Translations under genes and position numbers: made by a program | NCBI RefSeq assembly: GCF_013368755.1 | Contig: NC_049561.1 | Coordinates: forward strand, 124,001 to 188,000 | Length of the DNA stretch: 64,000 nt | Direction: 5' to 3' | From: Talaromyces rugulosus | Taxonomy: Eukaryota; Ascomycota; Eurotiomycetes; Eurotiales; Trichocomaceae | The notes under the pieces: model-generated | The model's input: the letters and a program-made list of their open reading frames with translations, nothing else | Told to the model about the DNA's origin: nothing | Database searches by the model: none | Part shown: piece by piece, positions 57,082-64,000 of the stretch | Numbering within the stretch: the stretch's first letter is position 1 | Layout of the letters: each line of letters opens with the position of its first letter

Positions 57082-58372
57082 ATGGTGCCGCCAGCCCCCG
57101 TTGGTGGTGATCGGGCAGTGGCCATGCCCACTGCCACCAATATCAGTGCAATTGCGATGAAATTGGTTATTGTGAGCATTATTTTACCTGTAGTGGCTTT
57201 GGTTGCTACAGGACTCAGGTTTTGGGCCCGGCGCATGATGCGCGTAACCCCGGCAGTTGAAGACTGGCTCGTTGTCGCTGGATTTATATGGACAGTTGGC
57301 TATGCGATAGTAAACATCCTTCGTACGTGGACTCTCGTCTTCTCGCTACTACCTATGACGTTATTTTATCTTTCTCTAACACCTTGGAATCAGTGGTCAC
57401 TCTGGGTGGAGTTGGTTGGTCGACTACATTGCTAGCGGAAGCTGGCCAAGCGGCTCGTATTACGGCTCAACTAAAGGTAAGTTTCTGAAAGGCATTGCCA
57501 GCTACAACGATTAGATGAGAAGCAAAGCTAATTGTATTCAGCTCACCTTAGCAGGTCAAGTCGTCTATGCCCTTGCAATGGGGTGTATCAAAGCTAGCAT
57601 TTGTCTGCAACTCGTTCGGCTCTTTTGGGTCGATAAACTATTTCGGTATTTGGGCATCACCGTTTTCGCACTCTCGATTGGTTGGGCGCTTCAGACCATG
57701 CTCATTGGATTCCTCATCTGTCGTCCGCTATCACATAACTGGGACACGACTAGTGACGGTACTTGTGGTGACCTCCATGCCGCTTATGTGTCAATCGGCA
57801 TCGTGGACGCCATTACAGATGGGATGATATTTGTGTTACCTCTTCCGATGATTCATGGGCTCAGGATGCCAACGAGAACCAAGTTTGCTACCTGTGCTAT
57901 TTTCGCTCTTGGTCTTGTAACCATAGTTGCTGGGATTGTCCGCACCATCCAGGTCTCGCATCTCCAGTTCGATCCGACAGATATCGCAGCTGAAGTTGAC
58001 CTGTGCGTGTGGTCAGTCGTTGAGCCAAGTGTAGGGATCACGGTTGCCTGCATGATCGTTATGAGACCACTTTTTCTCCGATTTGGAGAAAGGTTTCTCT
58101 CCTGGGCTCCCTGGACTACACGGCGCAGCGGTGTAGGGAAGAGTTACGACTCGTCTAAGGCGGCCAATACTAACCATTCTATCAATCGCAGTCATCAGTT
58201 CGTCAAACTTGAACCCAAGTCAGATGCGATTCTACTCAATAGTATGTCATCTCCACAAGAGGAGTACCATTCCACGACTGTCCGACAGGGCGAAGATAGG
58301 GTCTCGGAGTATTCCGATTACCAACCCACAAACCCATCAGACCAAAAGCAATCTCCTGTACATGTAGTATGA
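57082..58372 (+). CDS. Seven-helix membrane protein, Pth11/SAT4 rhodopsin-like family
   Basis: Three exons (57082-57322, 57394-57476, 57542-58372) give 384 residues. Seven hydrophobic helices are visible, from LVIVSIILPVVALVATGLRF near residue 28 to VGITVACMIVMRPLFLRFG near 290. Between them are EDWLVVAGF, GGVGWSTTL, LVRLFWVD and CGDLHAAYVSIGIVDAITDG. A Ser/Gln-rich cytosolic tail of about 85 residues ends the protein. This architecture is typical of the large fungal integral membrane family that includes PTH11-related receptors. The extracellular CFEM domain found in some members is absent. The ligand is unknown. It is the only clear membrane-receptor-like gene in the right arm. Confidence 0.92.
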
Positions 58373-58907
58373 TATTCATGTATGATATCAAGATTTTCTA
58401 TGTAAATCGACTAGTGGAGTTCCTTGGGCTTCCTTTTATTCTTATGGCTTGATCTAAATCGATGATTTAATGTACAAAATGTTTGTTTTTGGGAGGAGCG
58501 CTACTTTACTTAGCGTTATAATTTGTTAAGGTGGCGAGGCCGTTATTTATTTTAATTATCACCAACATCACTACAAGTGTGTTATACCATTGTTTTAATG
58601 TGTCTATTTCCTTCTTTACTGCTGATAAAAACATATAATCCGGAAGATCGAGTATAATATAAGCCAAGACAAGCTATGGAAGAGAGCAAGAACATTTGGT
58701 ATAGAATTATTGCCTGTTTTATGGCGTCGCATTCTTGATATATGTACATCATGTCCTGTCTACCAATATAAGTAATTATAGCAGCCGAATCGAAAAATAA
58801 GAGGAAAAACGAGAGGAGAAGAATGAATATAAAAATTAACAACGCAGAGAACCCAAGTCTTTTATACAGATGTATCAAGAAACAAAAGAGTACAAAGCAG
58901 CATCAGG
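58373..58907. other. Intergenic, convergent 3' ends
   Basis: About 535 bp with no gene seen. AT-rich. Confidence 0.5.
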
Positions 58908-60855
58908 TTACTTTCCATTCTTGATGTCATCTGCAATCTTTTCAGCAAGCATGTAAACGGATGACTGTGGATGACCTGGTAGGGAGATTGGAAAAACGGA
59001 TGAATCAACCACGCGTAAATGCCCAACGCCAAAGACCCGGCCATGGACGTCAACAACAGCGTTTGCGTCTCCTCTTTTACCCATGGCGCAAGTACCTACA
59101 GCATGAAAGATGGGAGTTGCTGCAGTCTGAACGTAGGCCAGAATCTCCTCGTCTGTCTGTACCGAAGATCCTGGGACAGCCTCTGGGCCTGTGACAACGG
59201 ACGCAACATCTGGGGACGCAAGTGCTTCTCGGCAGCGTTTAATGGCTGCAATAGCCACTTCACGGTCAGCCGTATGAGACAACCAACCCATATTAATGGT
59301 AGGCTGCACCAGGAAATTCGAACTTGCAAGCGTCACATTTCCTCGAGATACCGGAGCAACCAGAAGAGCTGTGCAAACACCTTGGCTTATCCCATTAGTG
59401 TCTACGGTGCTGCCTCCTACGTATTCGACTTCGGGCCAGTCCGAAGGAAACCAGTCGAGCGCGGATTGAGCTTCAAAAGAAAAATTGGAACGAAGCTGCT
59501 CCGGGATCTTCTCAAATGCTATGTAGGCACCAGGCGAACTGTAGGGTCCAGCAGCATTCCTATAATATTCCAAGAGGGCAGCCGCGTTGGTTTCGGGATT
59601 TTCCTCCAATTGCGCACCACTGGGGGTATTGACCGCGGTTTCAACAGGGAAAAGAATCTGGTCCCACAAGTTCTGGCCGACACCAGGGAGGTCTGATACG
59701 ACATGGATGCCATGTTCCTTTAGAGCGGCAGCGGGTCCAATACCTAAGATATTTAGTTCTTTGTATTCTTTTGGTGGCCAAAGATGTCCTTACCGGAAAG
59801 CATGAGCAGATGGGGAGAACCAAACGGCCCCGCCGAGAGAATGACCTCTTTGTTGGCTATCATAATCCCAACTTGACCGTTTGGCCTAACGAATTCAACA
59901 GCGCGAGCTGTGTTTACAAACGGGTCCACAATGATTCTTGTCGCATTGGTGTGCGCATAAACATCGAGATTGTGCGGCTTCTCGGCATGGTTCAGGTAGC
60001 TGGTTTGTGAACTAGATCGAGTCGCGTGTGTGGGATCAATAGTCATGGTCACCCAGGCCCCAAAGCCGGACAATATGCCGCTGTTGAATCCCAAGGAGCT
60101 CTCGGCCAGACCGAGCGACTGCAAAGCTACTGCCATCCATGTTGCGGTAGTGTCGACGTAGTTGGCATATGAGATCTGAAGGGGTCCTCCAAGAGAGTTG
60201 TTAAACGCATTCGCGTCGTATTTCACCGTTGCGTTGGGCATGTCGCGTTTTTCCTGGTCTGGTGGCGTGAAATGGGTTGATTTTTGAAAGTAATGCAAAA
60301 GGTTGGAGAAGGTGAAGCTTTGGTCATCTACCAGATCGGCCCATCTCTGATACGAACCTTTGGTCCCCCGGTGGTATGCCATGGTGTTGAGCGCCGAAGA
60401 ACCACCGAGCGTCTTGCCCTGGGGATAGTGGATGATGCGGCCGGCGGCATCGGTTTGCGGCACACTCAAGTAACCCCAGTCCATTTTAGGGTCTGCAGGA
60501 TAGCTCTCTGTGGTGGCCAAGAAAGGCGTCGACTGAGCAAGGCCGGGGACGATGCTGTAATTTCCATTATCCACCTCATACAGACCCCCGGCCTCGATGA
60601 CGGCAACCCGAGCAAGCCCGGAAAGCCGCGATGCCATCACTAGGCCGGCGGTGCCTCCTCCAATAACTGCTTGGGGTCAATACAGCAGCACGCGCAAGAG
60701 AGAAAGGTTGCTGGTTTCAACGTACCAATATAGTCATAATCCAAGATTTCTACTGTATGATTCGACCGGGTCGAATTGGCGCTGCTGGCTGTGCTCCCGA
60801 GGACAGCCAGCATCGACGTTGTCAGTACAACTGACGACCTCATGACTCCTCGCAT
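58908..60855 (-). CDS. Secreted GMC-family oxidoreductase
   Basis: Three exons (60726-60855, 59794-60666, 58908-59743) give 612 residues. The N-terminus (RSSVVLTTSMLAVLGSTASSA) looks like a signal peptide, with many Asn-X-Ser/Thr sites downstream, so it is probably secreted and glycosylated. FAD motif DYIVIGGGTAGLVMASRL near residue 41, YPQGKTLGGSSALNTMAYHRG near 115, VILSAGPFGSPHLLMLSGIG near 325. The C-terminal catalytic region is RVVDSSVFPISLPGHPQSSV with the active His. It resembles fungal aryl-alcohol, choline or glucose oxidase-like enzymes; the substrate is not predictable. It is distinct from the GMC enzyme at 53.5 kb, which lacks a signal peptide. Confidence 0.94.
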
Positions 60856-62082
60856 CGCAAGCTTAAAACGAGTGACTTGAAGAAATAGAACGAGTGATAT
60901 AGCCCTGTGAGGACTCAGTTAATCATGGCAATGTGCGTGCATAATCACATGACAGGAACCTTCCACCACAAAACGTTGCTGGACGTTGGGAAAATATCTC
61001 AATCGACCCTCGAGACCTCACTGGAGTCTTGGCTCTTGGCCCGAACTGGGGGGGCAGCAGGCCCTGGTTATTAGCTCGTACGGAGTATTATTATTATTTT
61101 ACTTGGCTGTTGAATGCGTCGTAAGAAGCTGCGAACTACTTACTAGCGGCCCTAGCCACGTAGTAATTGAATCGCTCAGCCCCATAACTACCTATTACCC
61201 AGTTTTCTTGTTAACCGTATTATTCCTGTCACGACGACTCCACTTACTCCGTGAACGGTGAAACGCTGTACGAAGAAGAACGAAACATCCTCTTGTTGCT
61301 AGTGCATGCAGGAAATATCTGGCACTGAGCACTGAGCAGTCAGCACTAGTCGCTACTCAAAGACCTCGTGGCCCCCGTAATATCACTGGCTGCTCCATCA
61401 AGGATTCGGATGTTGTTTCGGCTCCGGAAACCTCGGGTATAGCTAGCTAGCATAACAGGACTAACCCTTCTTGGAATTCCTATAGGATGGATGGCCTGTT
61501 GTAGTTACGTCCCAACACTATAGATAACAGAGAAATACTAGACCTAAATAGGAAACCACTGGCAGAAATACTCATAGAATGCAATGTGATATTTTTCTTT
61601 GAAAACGATAAGATTTTTTTAACTATATTTATAGAAATGTTAATATGTTAATTTCAAGGTCTAGCTATATCTGAGAATTTGCCTTATAGAAAACCCGAAT
61701 CAAAAAAATAATGAGTTCGGTTGTTACAAAAGAAACACTGTACACACTTTGGTATTAACAGCCTAATAAAAAAAGCTTTATCAGACGTTTAGGGCAAAAC
61801 ACCCTATTATTTATAAAATTATAATAAAGACTACATGTACTAGATATATAAAGTTAACTTAATAATTATATAACTTTCAATGTTTATTTAATATCACTTT
61901 TAAGGTTGGTCAAACACTATGACATTGTTATGTATCCTCTCGTCAATCAAGTATTCATGAATGGGAATAGATGAACCATCGACAATTTGCGCTAGAACAA
62001 TAAGCGCCACAGCCCCGTGAGATGAGTTTTTAGGAGCATGGAATTAGCCGAGAGAAAGAAAGAAAACAAAAAACTAGAAGAT
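60856..62082. other. Intergenic between GMC and GH79 genes
   Basis: About 1.2 kb, very AT-rich from 61560 to 61920. No gene recognised. TACGGAGTA occurs at 61079-61087. Confidence 0.5.
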
Positions 62083-63827
62083 TTAGACAAACGAAATGAG
62101 AACTGCTGACGAGTCCGGTACGTCAACGCTAAGCACCTCATCTTCAACATCCAAGGTCTCCTTTCTCCCATCAACAATCACCGGTAATCCATTGTTGCGC
62201 GCATAATCATAGGAAATACCTCCAAAGGTAACCCCTGTGGCGGAATCGCTCCCAGGGGCGGTCAGCCGCTCAATATTCGCGCGGTGCTGGCCAGGAACAT
62301 GAAACTTAAACTGCTGGCTTGGGCGGTTCTCCTTTGATGTCGCATTACGCTCCCGGAGATTTAGGGCAACGACCTTGCTTACCTTGTTTCCATTGTAGAT
62401 ACCATAAGTCGCCTCTGTATCACCAGACAATGGAATATTGACGATGCGAGTATCTTGTGTTTTTCCCAGAACAGATGCGACCATGATCTGGCCGTAGTAT
62501 GGGGGCCTTGTGGTAGGCGCTTGGCCCTTGCTTAATATTGGCTGCCAGGAGTCGTAGCGGTAGTCTAAGCCTTGGTGGAAATGGAGACGGCGTATGTTCT
62601 TTGAATGTGTCAGCATGTCCACTGGTTAAGAGGATATTGGGTTTATGAACATTAGCGGCAGCCCAGAGGGAAAAGTCAACAAGCCACAGTGCATCACCAA
62701 ATACGCTAGTTTCGCCAGTAATTCCCTGATTCGCGATTGAATTGGTTTCACCAAGTGTGAATGGAAGGCCGAGGTAGGCAAGATTCTGGGCGCGTTGGAT
62801 CTGAGGTGCTAGATTCTCGACAATGCTGGTATGGTTCATCAAAGTTCCTACTGTTGTTAGTTTCTAGGGATGCCAGAGATGTGGGTGTACGGCGTACGCT
62901 GTAGATCCAAGTCCACAGGAGGGTTTGGCGGTGAGTTGACCCCCATATAACTATCGTTGCTTAGCTCAATGAACCCATTCGAAAACATTTTAGGATAACC
63001 CACTTGTGGAACGAAAGTATCTTCGTCAAATTATTTCGGTCATACCCCAGCTGGTACAGCCCGTCGGCCGTCCACCCATTAGATGTAATAAAGTCTAACA
63101 AAACAAAGCTCGGAGCCATAAAGCCAGGAAATTTCCCAGGACAAGCCTTTTGTACAGCAGCCACAACAGCGGCAGACTTATAATTCCATTCGTGAACATA
63201 GTCGTCCATCGAATAATTACCGGGTCGGTAGTTCTGATGTGCAAAGTTCCACTCATTCCCCAACTCGTACAGCTCCAGATGCGACCCAATGTTGGTGCAG
63301 GACACCGTAGCTGCTTCTGTAAGTTGCTGGATGGAGTGGTTCTGGTTCAAGTTTAGCCCGTGGAAAAATTTGACGTTTCCAAGTGTGTGGTAAGACTCGA
63401 AATACGCCGGCCCGTAATTTATTTGGATGGGCTGATCGTCTGTCGGATGCTCGAAAATGAGTTTTACGGCTTCTTCTTGCTCTGGGAAGTAATCGGCGTG
63501 GTCCCTATTGACGTATATATAAGAAGCTGCCCCAACAAGAGCATCTTGCATGGTAATAACGTACTGGGAAGTCCCTCCTACTCTGATTTTCGGATACACA
63601 CCGGTGACATTTTTGAAGTTTTCAAGGAGGTTCTTCGAGAACGTATTCGGGTTCGACTGGTTGCCGGCATAGTCAGGAAAGAAAGAAAATTCAATAGAAA
63701 ATGATTGGAAATCCTGATATACTGCGAGGCTTGCATTGAATGGTGGGGGGATATCTATTGTATGTCTCTGAGCGTGACCCGACTGGAGAAGTAGGATCAT
63801 TCCCAAGTTGAACAAAGAAAAAACCAT
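62083..63827 (-). CDS. Secreted GH79 glycoside hydrolase (beta-glucuronidase-like)
   Basis: Four exons (63004-63827, 62898-62959, 62651-62850, 62083-62598) give 533 residues. A signal peptide (MVFSLFNLGMILLLQSGHA) is followed by a TIM-barrel domain. The acid/base Glu is in YELGNEWNFAH (about residue 213) and the nucleophile is Glu330 in FTLGETNS. The C-terminal beta domain begins near RRLHFHQG and contains YYGQIMVASVLG and SGVTFGG-like strands. Fungal GH79 enzymes release glucuronic acid or its 4-O-methyl form from arabinogalactan-type glycans outside the cell. The last intron has a GTTCAT donor, less usual, but gives the only in-frame junction. The start lies 174 bp from the window edge. Confidence 0.92.
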
Positions 63828-64000
63828 GTTGCCTAATGTTGTCTAGTGAAATTGAAGGTAGATTGATTCTCTCGGTTCTAATTTATAACTGTTGTGTGCT
63901 CACTTCCCTCGGTATTTGACTAACCAACCTTCATAGGGATCTCTCAATATAAGGTTTACGAATTCATTGCTGGACGTAGAGAATCAGCCATTCGTAGACA
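63828..64000. other. Right window edge, promoter side of GH79 gene
   Basis: 173 bp upstream of the GH79 start; no further gene visible. Confidence 0.5.

Noticed and set aside
1..64000. CRISPR arrays, bacterial operons, ribosome binding sites, riboswitches
   Set aside because: Spliceosomal introns throughout show this is a eukaryotic nuclear genome; no regularly spaced repeats were seen.

Overview
The window is fungal nuclear DNA, most likely from a filamentous ascomycete (Pezizomycotina, probably Eurotiomycetes such as Aspergillus or Penicillium). Its genes carry short introns (about 50-70 bp) with GTRAGT-like donors, CTAAC-like branch sites and YAG acceptors. The gene families are typical of moulds: a non-reducing PKS, Zn2Cys6 regulators, MFS carriers, GMC oxidoreductases, GH51/GH79 enzymes and a Pth11-type receptor. 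A transposon at the left end shows RIP-like C-to-T decay, which is also characteristic of these fungi.

Layout. (1) 1-6.1 kb is decayed DNA: a RIP-degraded Fot1/pogo element with perfect 47-bp terminal inverted repeats, a hexose-transporter pseudogene with two CAA-to-TAA stops, and a thermolysin-like (M4) protease gene broken by one frameshift. (2) 7.7-34.7 kb is an apparently intact polyketide cluster of 14 genes. (3) 36.3-46.4 kb is again decayed: a GH51 arabinofuranosidase pseudogene, an SDR relic, a gene-poor stretch and a caspase-like (C14) pseudogene, with one intact small secreted cysteine-rich protein. (4) 46.9-51.8 kb holds an intact sesquiterpene synthase and an intact P450, side by side on the minus strand. 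(5) 53.5-64 kb holds two GMC oxidoreductases, a seven-helix rhodopsin-like membrane protein and a secreted GH79 enzyme, all intact.

How the cluster works. The PKS (SAT-KS-MAT-PT-ACP, no thioesterase) with a separate metallo-beta-lactamase thioesterase is the signature of atrochrysone carboxylic acid synthase systems (MdpG/MdpF type), which make emodin-type anthraquinones. Matching tailoring genes are present: an EthD-type decarboxylase (MdpH-like), a scytalone-dehydratase-like protein (MdpB-like), a versicolorin-reductase-like SDR (MdpC-like), an NAD(P)-binding reductase (MdpK-like) and a salicylate-hydroxylase-like FAD monooxygenase (MdpD-like). There are also an AflR-like regulator (MdpE-like), a second Zn2Cys6 regulator and an MFS exporter. 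The unusual additions are an ABM-domain monooxygenase, a medium-chain dehydrogenase lacking the usual catalytic zinc cysteine, a second FAD monooxygenase and a dienelactone hydrolase. I could not find a DUF1772 anthrone oxidase, a Baeyer-Villiger enzyme, an O-methyltransferase or a P450 in the cluster. The product is therefore probably emodin- or chrysophanol-derived and further oxidised, but it cannot be named from sequence alone.

Exon boundaries below were worked out by hand from splice signals and reading frame. Every multi-exon model called intact closes in frame, but none has been tested against transcripts or databases.
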